DNA of 64,000 nt from Pseudomonas nitroreducens (GCF_014204515.1 NZ_JACHLI010000037.1:1-64000); one strand, 5' to 3'; shown: positions 7,450 to 15,828, counted from the stretch's first letter. Made by a program: numbers and translations. Notes: generated from the sequence alone by a model not told the origin.

Positions 7450-8346
7450 ATGGGCAAGGTCAGTGTGCTGGTGGTGGATGACGCTCCGTTCATCCGTGAC
7501 CTGGTGAAGAAAGGGCTGCGCGACCATTTCCCCGGTCTGCAGATCGAGGAGGCGGTCAATGGCCGCAAGGCCCAGCAGTTCCTCGCGCGCCAGGCGGTGG
7601 ACCTGATCCTCTGCGACTGGGAAATGCCCGAACTGTCGGGCATCGAGCTGCTCACCTGGTGCCGCGAGCAGGACAGCCTGAAGACCACGCCCTTCATCAT
7701 GGTCACCAGCCGTGGCGACAAGGACAACGTGGTGCAGGCGATCCAGGCCGGCGTCTCCGACTTCATCGGCAAGCCGTTCTCCAACGACCAGCTGGTGAGC
7801 AAGGTGAAGAAGGCGCTGTCGCGCGCCGGCAAGCTCGAAGCGCTGGCCGCCCAGGCGCCGCAGCGCAGCCTGGTGGGGTCGATGCCCAATGACTCGCTCG
7901 CCGCTCTCACCGGTGGCAAGGCCGATGTCGTGCGCCCGGCGGCGCCCGCCGCAGCGCGCCCTGCCGCGGAGGCTCCAGCCCCTGCTGCTGCGGCGCCGGC
8001 GGCCCGCAGTGGTGCCAAGGGCCAGCAGGGCCAGTTGCGGCTGCCTTCGATCAGTCTGCCTTGTGTGATCAAGGCGATCAGCCTCAAGGAGGCGCTGCTG
8101 GTGGTCAAACGCGGCACGCCGCTGCCGCAGGTGCTGGAGAGCGCCGTGCTGGACCTGGAAGAAGACAGCGATGTCGCCCGCCTCAACGGCTACCTGCACG
8201 CGGTGGCGGCGCTGGAGCCCAAGCCGGACAGCGAGTGGCTGCAGCTGACCTTCCGTTTCGTCGACCGCGACCCGCAGAAGCTCGACTACCTGTCGCGCCT
8301 GATTGCCCGCGGCAGCACCCAGAAGCATTACGTCCCCGGCGCCTGA
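7450..8346 (+). CDS. Response regulator with C-terminal PilZ-like domain
   Basis: Single-domain receiver joined by an Ala/Pro-rich linker (residues ~155-190) to a C-terminal module of ~100 residues. Receiver residues are complete: D10/D11, phosphoacceptor D56 (LILCDWEMP), T86 and K108. The C-terminal part (LPSISLPCVIKAISLKEALLVVKR ... LQLTFRFVDRDPQKLDYLSRLI) resembles PilZ domains, but the RxxxR c-di-GMP motif is not evident, so binding of that nucleotide is doubtful. No histidine kinase is adjacent; it may be an orphan regulator. The ATG at 7450 is preferred to 7444 because CGGAG lies 7 bases before it. The P. aeruginosa counterpart follows phoU in the same position. Confidence 0.85.
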   Translation: MGKVSVLVVDDAPFIRDLVKKGLRDHFPGLQIEEAVNGRKAQQFLARQAVDLILCDWEMPELSGIELLTWCREQDSLKTTPFIMVTSRGDKDNVVQAIQAGVSDFIGKPFSNDQLVSKVKKALSRAGKLEALAAQAPQRSLVGSMPNDSLAALTGGKADVVRPAAPAAARPAAEAPAPAAAAPAARSGAKGQQGQLRLPSISLPCVIKAISLKEALLVVKRGTPLPQVLESAVLDLEEDSDVARLNGYLHAVAALEPKPDSEWLQLTFRFVDRDPQKLDYLSRLIARGSTQKHYVPGA

Positions 8347-8468
8347 GCCGACTGCCCCGCGCCGACCGACGGGCAGTACTGCTTCACACGCCGACCGGCG
8401 GCAGGTCGCGACGCAGAGCCTACGCTGCTAGTCTTGCCTGCGTCGCCATACCTATAACCAGAGTCGAC

Positions 8469-9368
8469 ATGCTAGGGCGCAGTATCCTCCTGTGCGGTCT
8501 ATTGGCCGCATCGGGCACGGCTTCGGCCGTGACCATCTACAAGTACACCGACGCCAATGGCGTGGTCACCTACACGGACAAGGCCGTGGCGGGTGCGGCG
8601 GTGTTCGTCTTCCGCGATCGCATGGTCGAGCACCTGGAACTGCAGGTGAAGCTGGAGACCAGGAAGCATGCCGGCGGCGAGACGCTGCAGGTGCGCAATG
8701 ACCTGTACGCACCGGTGGAGGTGGAGCTGAGCGTGACCGGCGCGCAGAACGCCGTGGGCGTGCCGCAGAAGCCGATCCGCTGGGTGCTGGCGCCGCGCAG
8801 TTCGATCCGCCTGGCCACCCTGACCGCGCTCGATCCGTCCAAGCCGCTGCGCTACAAGCCCAAGCTGCGCTATGCCCTGGGCGACCCGCGGCCGACGCCG
8901 CTGTCCTACCAGTACGCGCTGCCCTGGACCGGCGGGCCGTTCCGCCTGACCCAGGGCGCCAATGGCCGCTACAGCCATTTCACCCCCAAGGGCCGCTACG
9001 CCATGGACATCGCCATGCCGGTGGGCACGCCGATCATCGCGGCGCGCGGCGGCACCGTGGTGAAGATCGAGAACGGCCAGGATGGCCGCGGCAAGAATCC
9101 GTCCGGCAACTTCGTGCGCATCCTCCACGACGACGGCACCATGGGCGTCTACCTGCACCTGATGCGCGGCTCGGTGCTGGTCCACGAAGGCCAGCGTGTC
9201 GCTACCGGTTCGCCGCTGGCGAAATCGGGCAATACCGGCAACAGCAGCGGCCCGCACCTGCATTTCGTGGTGCAGCGCAACGTCGGCCTGGAGCTGGTCT
9301 CGATTCCCTACGACTTCTCCCAGCCGGTGGATACCCTGCCGAACTTCGCGGTGGTGAAGGGCAACTGA
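8469..9368 (+). CDS. Secreted M23 (LytM) family peptidase with N-terminal DUF4124
   Basis: Probable periplasmic peptidoglycan-directed metallopeptidase of 299 residues. A signal peptide (MLGRSILLCGLLAASGTASA) precedes a DUF4124 segment (VTIYKYTDANGVVTYTDKA) and a C-terminal LytM domain. Zinc ligands can be picked out: H in YSHFTPKGRYAMDIAMPVGTP together with its D, and the final HxH in GPHLHFVV, with the YLHLMRGS strand between. Such enzymes cleave peptide crosslinks or activate amidases; the exact substrate is not shown. The open frame runs further upstream, but only the ATG at 8469 gives a signal peptide. It is followed by a bidirectional terminator shared with the converging corC-like gene. 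Confidence 0.9.
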   Translation: MLGRSILLCGLLAASGTASAVTIYKYTDANGVVTYTDKAVAGAAVFVFRDRMVEHLELQVKLETRKHAGGETLQVRNDLYAPVEVELSVTGAQNAVGVPQKPIRWVLAPRSSIRLATLTALDPSKPLRYKPKLRYALGDPRPTPLSYQYALPWTGGPFRLTQGANGRYSHFTPKGRYAMDIAMPVGTPIIAARGGTVVKIENGQDGRGKNPSGNFVRILHDDGTMGVYLHLMRGSVLVHEGQRVATGSPLAKSGNTGNSSGPHLHFVVQRNVGLELVSIPYDFSQPVDTLPNFAVVKGN

Positions 9369-9384
9369 GCTTCCTCCGGTAAAG

Positions 9385-9414
9385 AAAAAAGGCTGCCCGA
9401 AGGCAGCCTTTTTT
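9385..9414. terminator. Bidirectional intrinsic terminator
   Basis: GGCTGCC (9391-9397) pairs with GGCAGCC (9402-9408), loop CGAA, flanked by A6 and T6, so it works on both strands between the M23 peptidase gene and the converging CBS-domain gene. Confidence 0.9.
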
Positions 9415-9432
9415 CATGGGCGAGGGCAGGAC

Positions 9433-10773
9433 TCAGTCCAGCTTCACCACCTTGGCGAGGACGATCTTCGGGCCCTTCATCTTCTTCACGATGATGCGCA
9501 GGCCTTCGGTATCCAGCACTTCCTCTTCTTCCGGCACGCGCTTGAGCGTGTCGTAGACCAGGCCGGCGAGGGTATCCGCCTCGACGTGGTCCAGATCGAT
9601 GCCCAGCAGGCGCTCCAGCTTGAACAGCGGGGTGTCGCCACGCACCAGCAGCTTGCCGGGCTGGTAGGCGACGATGCCGCGCTCGGCTTTGCGGTGTTCG
9701 TCCTGGATATCGCCGACCAGCACTTCCAGCACATCTTCCATGGTCAGGTAGCCGACGACCTTGTGGTCGGCTTCCTCCACCAGCGCAAAGTGCGAGCCGC
9801 CCTGGCGGAACTGTTCCAGCAGGCGCGCCAGCGGCAGGTGCTTGGTGACCATTTCCAGCGGGTGGGTCAGCTCATCGAGGTCGAAGGACTCCGGCAGGCT
9901 GTCCAGCGTGGCCAGGGCCAGCAGCAGATCCTTGATGTGCAGCAGGCCGATGAACTCGCCCTTCTCGCTGTCGTAAACCGGGTAGCGGCTGTACTTGTGG
10001 CGGCGGATGGTGGCGAGGATGTCGTCCAGCGGGGCAGTGCGTTCCAGGTAGACTAGGTCTTCGCGGGAGTTGGCCCAGTCCACCACCTCCAGCTCGCCCA
10101 GCTCCACCGCCGAGGCCAGCACGCGCATGCCCTGGTCGCTGGGGTCGTGGGCGCGGCTGGAGTGCAGGATCAGCTTGAGCTCGTCGCGGCTGTAGTGGTG
10201 CTCGTGGTGCGGCCCCGGCTCGCCCTGCCCGGCGATCTTGAGGATGGCGTTGGCGCTGGCGTTGAGCAGCCAGATGGCCGGGTACATCGCCCAGTAGAAC
10301 AGGTACAGCGGCACCGCGGTCCACAGCGACAGCAGCTCGGGCTTGCGGATCGCCCAGGACTTGGGCGCCAGCTCGCCGACCACGATGTGCAGGTAGGAGA
10401 TGATGAAGAACGCGGTGAAGAACGACACGCCGCGGATGACTTCCTCGGAGTGCACGCCGGCCCAGGCCAGCAGCGGTTCGAGCAGTTCGGCGAAGGCCGG
10501 CTCGCCGACCCAGCCCAGGCCCAGGGAGGCCAGGGTGATGCCCAGCTGGCAGGCCGAGAGGTAGGCGTCGAGCTGGTTGTGCACCTTGCGCAGGATGGTG
10601 CCGCGCCAGCCGTGCTGGTTGGCGATGGTCTCCACCCGGGTGGAGCGCAGCTTGACCATGGCGAACTCGGCGGCGACGAAGAAGCCGTTGAGCACGACGA
10701 GGAACAGGGCGAACAGGATCAGGCCGAAATCGGCGAAATAGGTGAGGAAGTTGCTACTAGGGGAAGGGTCCAT
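9433..10773 (-). CDS. CorC/HlyC-type transporter-associated protein (DUF21-CBS-CorC_HlyC)
   Basis: Integral membrane protein of 446 residues. Residues ~15-195 form a DUF21 domain with four hydrophobic segments (FGLILFALFLVVLNGFFVAAEFAMVKLRS is typical, split across helix and loop). Two CBS repeats follow (about 215-345; PVYDSEKGEFIGLLHIKDLL and GYLTMEDVLEVLVGDI are diagnostic) and then a CorC_HlyC domain. Members are linked to Mg2+/Co2+ export or resistance, although older annotations call them haemolysins. It sits downstream of phoR on the same strand, with a 92-base gap, so it may be part of the phoBR transcript. Confidence 0.9.
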   Translation of the reverse strand: MDPSPSSNFLTYFADFGLILFALFLVVLNGFFVAAEFAMVKLRSTRVETIANQHGWRGTILRKVHNQLDAYLSACQLGITLASLGLGWVGEPAFAELLEPLLAWAGVHSEEVIRGVSFFTAFFIISYLHIVVGELAPKSWAIRKPELLSLWTAVPLYLFYWAMYPAIWLLNASANAILKIAGQGEPGPHHEHHYSRDELKLILHSSRAHDPSDQGMRVLASAVELGELEVVDWANSREDLVYLERTAPLDDILATIRRHKYSRYPVYDSEKGEFIGLLHIKDLLLALATLDSLPESFDLDELTHPLEMVTKHLPLARLLEQFRQGGSHFALVEEADHKVVGYLTMEDVLEVLVGDIQDEHRKAERGIVAYQPGKLLVRGDTPLFKLERLLGIDLDHVEADTLAGLVYDTLKRVPEEEEVLDTEGLRIIVKKMKGPKIVLAKVVKLD

Positions 10774-10865
10774 GGTTCTGTTGGTTCAAGAATGGACGGA
10801 CAAGGATGCGGTTCGTGGGGCCTGGCTGGCAAGCCCGTCTGTAGCGCAGGCGAAGTCGGCCATGG

Positions 10866-12170
10866 TTATGCGCGGCTCTCCACCTGTTGCGGCGGGAAGT
10901 GGCAGGTGAAGCTGCTGCCCTTGCCCGGCACGCTGCTGATGTCCAGGGTGCCGCGGTGGCGCAGCAGCACGTGCTTGACGATGGCCAGGCCCAGGCCGGT
11001 GCCGCCGGTGCTGGCGTTGCGGCTGGAATCGACGCGGTAGAAGCGCTCGGTCAGGCGCGGCAGGTGTTTGGGATCGATGCCGATGCCGCTGTCCTGCACG
11101 GCCAGGTGCGCGCCTTGCTCGTCAGCCCACCAGCGAATGCGGATCTCGCCCTCGTCGGGGGTGTACTTCACGGCGTTGAATACCAAGTTGGAGAAGGCAC
11201 TGCGCAGTTCCGCCTCGCTGCCCTTGAGCTTCACCTTCGCATCCGCCTCCAGGCTGATGCGGTGGTTGCGGCCGGCGGAGAGCGCCTGGGCGTCGTTGCG
11301 GATCGACAGCAGCATCAGGTCCACCGCCACCGGCTTGTTGTCCGCCGGGTAGTCGGTGGCTTCCAGCTTGGCCAGCAGGAGCAGGTCGTTGAGCAGGTTC
11401 TGCATGCGTCCGGCCTGCTGCTGCATCTGCTGCAGGGCGCGGGTCCAGCGCGGGTTCACGTCCTCGACATTGTCCAGCAGCGTCTCCAGGTAGCCGGCGA
11501 TCACCGTCAGCGGCGTGCGCAGCTCATGGGAAACGTTGGCGACGAAGTCCTTGCGCATCTGTTCCAGCTGGTGGACGCGGGTCACGTCGCGCACCAGCAT
11601 CAGGTGCTCGCCGGCGCCATAGAGGGTGATGTGGAACTGCAGGCGCAGGTTGTCGCTGATCGGCGAGGAGAGCTCCAGCGGCTCGCGGTAATCCTCGCCC
11701 TCGAAGTATTCCTTGAAGCGCGGATGGCGCACCAGGTTGGTCACCGGCTGGCCACCGTCCTGCGGACTCTTCAGGCCCAGCAGGCGCTCGGCGGACTGGT
11801 TCCACCATTCCAGGTTGCCGTCGCGGTCGAGCAGGATCATGCCGTCGCGCAGCGCCGCGGTGGACTCCTGCATGCGGTCGATCACTGCCTGCAGGCGGCC
11901 GCGGGCCTTCTGGTTGCGGCGCTGCAGGTGATAGATGCTGTCGAAGATCTCGCCCCACAGGCCGTAGCCATCGGGCGGTGCTTCGTCGGGCTGGTGGTTC
12001 TTCAGCCACTTGTGCAGGCGCAGCAGCTGCCAGGTCGACCAGCCCAGGTAAGCGCCCAGCGCCACGGCGACGGCACAGCCGTACTGGCCGGTGATCAGGC
12101 CGAGCAGGGCGCCGGCGGCTACGACTAGCAGCAGGTGGCGTATCAGCACGCCACTCCAGTTCTGGGTCAC
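10866..12170 (-). CDS. phoR: Phosphate regulon sensor histidine kinase PhoR
   Basis: Membrane-bound kinase that phosphorylates PhoB when phosphate is scarce, under control of PstSCAB-PhoU. The 434-residue product has two short N-terminal membrane helices (LIRHLLLVVAAGALLGLI and CAVAVALGAYLGW), no large periplasmic sensor, a PAS domain (residues ~95-200), the HisKA helix with H215 in NVSHELRTP, and an HATPase domain with N-box NAVKYTPDEG, DSGIGI and GTGLGLAIV. Start is GTG at 12170, with AAGGAACGG upstream. phoB lies 39 bases upstream, forming a phoBR operon. Confidence 0.96.
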   Translation of the reverse strand: MTQNWSGVLIRHLLLVVAAGALLGLITGQYGCAVAVALGAYLGWSTWQLLRLHKWLKNHQPDEAPPDGYGLWGEIFDSIYHLQRRNQKARGRLQAVIDRMQESTAALRDGMILLDRDGNLEWWNQSAERLLGLKSPQDGGQPVTNLVRHPRFKEYFEGEDYREPLELSSPISDNLRLQFHITLYGAGEHLMLVRDVTRVHQLEQMRKDFVANVSHELRTPLTVIAGYLETLLDNVEDVNPRWTRALQQMQQQAGRMQNLLNDLLLLAKLEATDYPADNKPVAVDLMLLSIRNDAQALSAGRNHRISLEADAKVKLKGSEAELRSAFSNLVFNAVKYTPDEGEIRIRWWADEQGAHLAVQDSGIGIDPKHLPRLTERFYRVDSSRNASTGGTGLGLAIVKHVLLRHRGTLDISSVPGKGSSFTCHFPPQQVESRA

Positions 12171-12209
12171 GAAATTCCGTTCCTTGTGCCCGTCGGGTCA
12201 GGGACCCGG

Positions 12210-12899
12210 TCAGCTTTTGGTCGAGAAACGATACCCGGTGCCGCGCACGGTCTGAACCAGATTTTCGTATACCTCGCCCAGGGCCTTGCGCAGGCGGCGG
12301 ATATGCACGTCGACGGTGCGCTCCTCGACGTAGACGTTGCCGCCCCAGACCTGGTCCAGCAGCTGGCCACGGGTGTAGGCGCGCTCCTGGTGGGTCATGA
12401 AGAACTGCAGCAGGCGGTACTCGGTCGGGCCCATCTCGGCGGGCTTGCCGTCGATGGTCACGCGGTGGCTGATCGGGTCGAGCATCAGGCCGCCGACTTC
12501 GATCGGCGTCTCGCTGTCGCCAGCGCCGGTGCGACGCAGCACGGCTTTCAGGCGGGCAACCAGTTCGCGGGGGGAGAACGGCTTGGTGATGTAGTCATCC
12601 GCGCCGACTTCCAGACCCTGGATCTTGTTGTCCTCTTCACCCTTGGCGGTGAGCATGATGATCGGGATGGCCGCGGTCAGCTCGTCGCGCTTGAGGCGGC
12701 GGGCCAGCTCGATGCCGGAGGTGCCCGGAAGCATCCAGTCGAGCAGGATCAGGTCCGGCTTGCGATCGACGATCACCGCGTGGGCCTGCTGGGCGCTGTC
12801 GGCCTCCAGACATTCGTAGCCGGCCATCTCCAGGGCCACGGCGATCATTTCCCGGATCGGAGCTTCGTCATCGACGATGAGGATTGTCTTGCCAACCAT
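12210..12899 (-). CDS. phoB: Phosphate regulon response regulator PhoB
   Basis: DNA-binding activator of the Pho regulon; it binds Pho boxes such as those before pstS and pstC. The 229-residue OmpR/PhoB-type protein has acidic pocket D10/D11, phosphoacceptor D54 (LILLDWMLPG), T84 and K106, and a winged-helix domain with GPTEYRLLQFFMTH and the recognition helix region RTVDVHIRRLRKAL. An imperfect Pho box in its own upstream region suggests autoregulation. It is transcribed away from the small secreted-protein gene at 13207. Confidence 0.97.
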   Translation of the reverse strand: MVGKTILIVDDEAPIREMIAVALEMAGYECLEADSAQQAHAVIVDRKPDLILLDWMLPGTSGIELARRLKRDELTAAIPIIMLTAKGEEDNKIQGLEVGADDYITKPFSPRELVARLKAVLRRTGAGDSETPIEVGGLMLDPISHRVTIDGKPAEMGPTEYRLLQFFMTHQERAYTRGQLLDQVWGGNVYVEERTVDVHIRRLRKALGEVYENLVQTVRGTGYRFSTKS

Positions 12900-13206
12900 G
12901 CTGAGGCCTCAGAAATTCTGTGTTGCGCCGCATTAGATAACGGAAATATTTCATGAATGTGACATCCCGATGGTAGCCGAGCCTCGCTGCAGAGCGCTCG
13001 TCTATGCTGAACGGGTCGCCGCGCGATTCCTGCGCGGTGCCAACGGAACGCGCCGGCCCGGTCGGCGGCGCGGCCGGCAGAGCCTTTGTCGGATCAAGCG
13101 ATGACGGTAGTGAGTGCGTTTGTCGCCCTGGCCGGCCCTGCCTGCAAGTCCGCCTGCCTCTGGGTCGAAGCTCGCGCCGTTTCCACCTCACCAGAGGAGA
13201 AGCGTG
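12900..13206. other. Divergent intergenic region phoB / small secreted protein
   Basis: About 300 bases with no gene that I can support. It contains the phoB leader with a candidate Pho box on the minus strand (12948-12965), and on the plus side a GAGGAG ribosome binding site at 13194-13199 for the gene starting at 13207. Confidence 0.6.
12948..12965 (-). promoter_or_regulatory. Candidate Pho box upstream of phoB
   Basis: Read on the minus strand: ATGTCAC-ATTC-ATGAAAT. The first half matches the Pho consensus well (6 of 7 allowing the common final C), the second only 4 of 7. The spacing is correct and it lies 49 bases before phoB. Confidence 0.55.
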
Positions 13207-13572
13207 ATGAAACTGCTATTCCCGGCCCTGGCACTGGGCCTGATGCTGCCGGCGCTGTCGGCCCTGGCCGCCGAGCCTGCCACGGTGAAAAACGGCATGA
13301 TGGTCGATGCCAAGGGCATGACGCTCTACACCTACGACAAGGACAGCGGCGGCAAGTCGGCCTGCGCCGGCCAGTGCGCGGAGAACTGGCCACCCCTGAG
13401 CGCGGGTGCGGATGCCAAGGCGATGGGCGACTGGACGGTGATCAAGCGCGACGACGGCACCCACCAGTGGGCCTACAAGGGCAAGCCGCTGTACACCTTC
13501 GTCAAGGACATGGCGGCGGGTGATATGTCCGGCGAGGGCAAGATGGGCGCCTGGCACATGGCCAAGCCGTAA
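13207..13572 (+). CDS. Secreted repeat protein of unknown function (YxxD / COG4315-like)
   Basis: Small exported protein of 121 residues. A signal peptide (MKLLFPALALGLMLPALSALA, cut before AEP) precedes two copies of a short unit, GMTLYTYDKDSGGKSAC..C and GKPLYTFVKDMAAGDMSG, plus the CAGQCAENWPP block with two cysteines. This pattern defines a family of secreted proteins annotated as predicted lipoproteins with Y-x4-D motifs; the function is unknown, though they often neighbour redox or stress genes. No lipobox cysteine follows the signal peptide here, so a soluble periplasmic protein is more likely. GAGGAG precedes the ATG. Confidence 0.85.
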   Translation: MKLLFPALALGLMLPALSALAAEPATVKNGMMVDAKGMTLYTYDKDSGGKSACAGQCAENWPPLSAGADAKAMGDWTVIKRDDGTHQWAYKGKPLYTFVKDMAAGDMSGEGKMGAWHMAKP

Positions 13573-13581
13573 CGGCCTTTC

Positions 13582-13671
13582 GTAGGAGCGAGGGGGACGC
13601 CTAGTTCTTGCTCGCGAATCCGCTTGACGCACATGGCGCCAGGAATGGTTCGCGAGCAAGCTCGCTCCTAC
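13582..13671. repeat. Composite REP pair (GCTCGCTCCTAC family)
   Basis: A variant left unit at 13582-13618 starts GTAGGAGCGAG, carries an extra GGGGGACGCC-type loop and ends TTGCTCGCGAA; the canonical inverted unit is at 13649-13671 (identical to 267-289). The pair is in inverted orientation, separated by 30 bases. The same arrangement recurs at 60593-60683. Confidence 0.85.
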
Positions 13672-13685
13672 AGGTTGGTATTGGC

Positions 13686-13756
13686 GTAGGAGCGGACTCC
13701 GTCCGCGATGGCTTCCGGCGCGATGCGGACCTATCGCGGACGGAGTCCGCTCCTAC
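13686..13756. repeat. REP inverted pair (GGACTCCGTCC family)
   Basis: 24-base units at 13686-13709 and 13733-13756 are perfect reverse complements; each unit has an internal palindrome GCGGACTCCGTCCGC. The same family occurs at 61574-61652. It lies between the small secreted-protein gene and ubiA, near two convergent gene ends. Confidence 0.9.
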
Positions 13757-13770
13757 GTGACGTCTGGCCT

Positions 13771-14661
13771 TTAGCGCAGGGCAAAGTCCAGCACGGTGCC
13801 GAGGAAGATCGCCAGCCCCGCCCAGTGGTTGTGCAGGAAGGCCTTGAAGCACTTCATCGGCTCGCGGTCGCGGGTCGAATGGAACTGCCAGGCGAAGCAG
13901 CCGGCCGCCACCGCCAGGCCCAGGTAGTAGGTCAGGTGCATCGCCAGCTTGTTGCCGGCGAGGATCAGCAGCAGAAGCATCAGGCCCTGCAGGCTCAGGT
14001 TGATCACCCGGTCGGCGTCGCCGAAGAGGATCGCCGTGGACTTCATGCCCATCTTCAGGTCGTCCTCGCGGTCGGTCATCGCGTAGTAGGTGTCGTAGGC
14101 CACCGTCCACAGCACGTTGGCGAAGAACAGCAGCCAGGCCACCGCCGGCAGCGTGCCGCTGGCTGCGGTGAAGGCCATCGGGATGCCCCAGGAGAACGCC
14201 GCGCCCAGCACCACCTGCGGGTAGTAGGTGTAGCGCTTCATGAACGGGTAGAGCGCCGCGATGGCCGCGCCGCCGAAGGACAGCCAGATGGTCTGCGCAT
14301 TGGTGCACAGCACCAGCAGGAAGCTCAGTCCCAGCAGCGTGAAGAAGGCGATCCAGGCCTCGCGCACGCTGATCCTGCCGGTCGCCAGCGGGCGCGCCTT
14401 GGTGCGCTCGACGTGGCCGTCGAGCTTGCGGTCGGCGAAGTCGTTGATCACGCAGCCGGCCATGCGCATCAGCACGGTGCCAAGGATGAAGATCGCCAGG
14501 TTCTTCGCGCTCGGCACGCCGCCGCTGGCCATCCACAGCGCCCACAGCGTCGGCCAGAGCAGCAGGTAGATGCCGATCGGCTTGTCCATGCGCGTCAGCT
14601 GGATGAAGTCCCAGGCGCGGGGATGCAGGCGGGCGAGGGGTTTGATCAGGGCGACGAACAT
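13771..14661 (-). CDS. ubiA: 4-hydroxybenzoate octaprenyltransferase UbiA
   Basis: Membrane prenyltransferase that joins a polyprenyl chain to 4-hydroxybenzoate in ubiquinone synthesis. The 296-residue protein has about eight hydrophobic helices and both Asp-rich motifs: N73-D74-x-x-D77 in NDFADRKLDGHVERTKARP, and YDTYYAMTDREDD at 189-201. GGAGG precedes the ATG. It lies 27 bases after ubiC, which makes its substrate, in a two-gene operon. Confidence 0.97.
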   Translation of the reverse strand: MFVALIKPLARLHPRAWDFIQLTRMDKPIGIYLLLWPTLWALWMASGGVPSAKNLAIFILGTVLMRMAGCVINDFADRKLDGHVERTKARPLATGRISVREAWIAFFTLLGLSFLLVLCTNAQTIWLSFGGAAIAALYPFMKRYTYYPQVVLGAAFSWGIPMAFTAASGTLPAVAWLLFFANVLWTVAYDTYYAMTDREDDLKMGMKSTAILFGDADRVINLSLQGLMLLLLILAGNKLAMHLTYYLGLAVAAGCFAWQFHSTRDREPMKCFKAFLHNHWAGLAIFLGTVLDFALR

Positions 14662-14688
14662 GGCGGCCTCCGGAAAACGATCCGGGAA

Positions 14689-15243
14689 TTATACGGGCTG
14701 TTGTTCCAGCCGTTGCCAGAGGGTTGGCAGGAATACTTCGGCGACCAGCACGCCCAGCCCGTCGCGGCTGAAGCAGGAGCGGCGACCCCAGAGGCGCTCG
14801 GCGCGTACTTCGGTCGGGAGGCTGGCGGCGGGGTAGCGGCAGACCTCGATGGGTCCGCGCTGGAAGGCGCGGTCGCTGAACAGCAATTCGCCCAGGGAGC
14901 GCGTGCCCAGCAGGCGCAGGTCGAAGCCGGAGCCTTCCAGCGCCGAGCGCGCGGCCACGCTGCGGGCAAACACCCAGGGCGTGTCGTGGCCTTTCAGATA
15001 GACCTCGCGCACCCAGCCCTGGCTGCCATCGGCCACGCCCAGCGCGGCGCACTCGTCGGTACGCAGGCGGTGCCAGCCCTCGGCCAGCGGCTGCACGGCG
15101 AAGGCGCCGGCGGACAGCGCGGTCAGCCGGCGCGTCAGCGAACCCTCGTCGAACAGCCAGTCCACCACCTGGGCGGCGGGAGCGGGGTGCAACTGGGCGG
15201 CGGTGAGCCAGCGGGGCGGGTGGATCAGGGCGGCTTCGGGCAC
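14689..15243 (-). CDS. ubiC: Chorismate pyruvate-lyase UbiC
   Basis: Cytoplasmic enzyme that splits chorismate to 4-hydroxybenzoate and pyruvate, the first committed ubiquinone step. Family features are the N-terminal DWLFDEGSLTRRLTALS, the WVREVYLKG strand with the substrate-binding arginine, and WVFARSVAARSALEG with LGTRSLGELLF. With GTG at 15243 as start the protein has 184 residues, close to the usual 165-190. The open frame extends to 15435, but that would run through the upstream region of rubA1 and adds a non-conserved segment. No good ribosome binding site is seen, so the start is uncertain. Confidence 0.9.
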   Translation of the reverse strand: MPEAALIHPPRWLTAAQLHPAPAAQVVDWLFDEGSLTRRLTALSAGAFAVQPLAEGWHRLRTDECAALGVADGSQGWVREVYLKGHDTPWVFARSVAARSALEGSGFDLRLLGTRSLGELLFSDRAFQRGPIEVCRYPAASLPTEVRAERLWGRRSCFSRDGLGVLVAEVFLPTLWQRLEQQPV

Positions 15244-15462
15244 GGTTTCGACTGCGGTTGGCCAGGGACGCGGCAGCTTAACATGGCGGCTTTGCGGCTC
15301 CGATTGCGTTGTCCGCAACAGTGCCTTGCGCAATACCCCACCAAAGGTTTGGCCGGTCGCGCGCATTTTTCCAGGGGCTTGCACCGCACGCCCATCGCCA
15401 GTACAAAGCCGGACATTGGATGCACTGACGTCCAAGCGACAAGAACATGAGGGTGATAGCTG

Positions 15463-15630
15463 ATGAAGAAGTGGCAGTGCGTGGTTTGTGGCCTGATCTA
15501 TGACGAGAAGCAGGGCTGGCCGGAAGAGGGCATCGCCGCCGGCACCCGCTGGGAAGACGTGCCGGAAGACTGGCTGTGCCCGGATTGCGGCGTCGGCAAG
15601 CTGGATTTCGAGATGATCGAGATCGGCTGA
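15463..15630 (+). CDS. rubA1: Rubredoxin 1
   Basis: 55-residue iron protein that passes electrons from rubredoxin reductase to oxygenases such as alkane hydroxylase. It has the two Fe ligating pairs, C6-x-x-C9-G (CVVCG) and C39-P-D-C42-G, and the typical IYDEKQGWPEEGIAAGTRWEDVPEDWLCP core in separate pieces. It is the first of two tandem rubredoxin genes followed by the reductase gene. The product is 55 residues, normal for the family. A GC-rich hairpin lies 24 bases after the stop. Confidence 0.97.
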   Translation: MKKWQCVVCGLIYDEKQGWPEEGIAAGTRWEDVPEDWLCPDCGVGKLDFEMIEIG

Positions 15631-15653
15631 TCGCGCCAGGATGGATTCTCGCG

Positions 15654-15677
15654 ACGGCGGCCTTCGGGCCGCCGTTT
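15654..15677 (+). terminator. Hairpin between the two rubredoxin genes
   Basis: 9-bp stem ACGGCGGCC with GGCCGCCGT, loop TTCG (a stable C(UUCG)G tetraloop), followed by TT. Possibly a partial terminator or mRNA stabiliser. Confidence 0.6.
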
Positions 15678-15828
15678 GCGTTGCGGCGCCCGGCAGGCCC
15701 GCGCCTGACGGGTTAGACTGGAGGCGCGCCGGGTTGACCCTGCTGACGGAGCCCGGCGTCGCGCCCGCCGTTGGCCGGGGCGCGCCGATCCGTTAGCTTC
15801 ACCGGGCAACCGCAGGAGGGCTTGGCCG

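Noticed and set aside
13004..13207. Small open frames between phoB and the secreted-protein gene
   Set aside because: No ribosome site or family similarity; they are spurious in a GC-rich control region.
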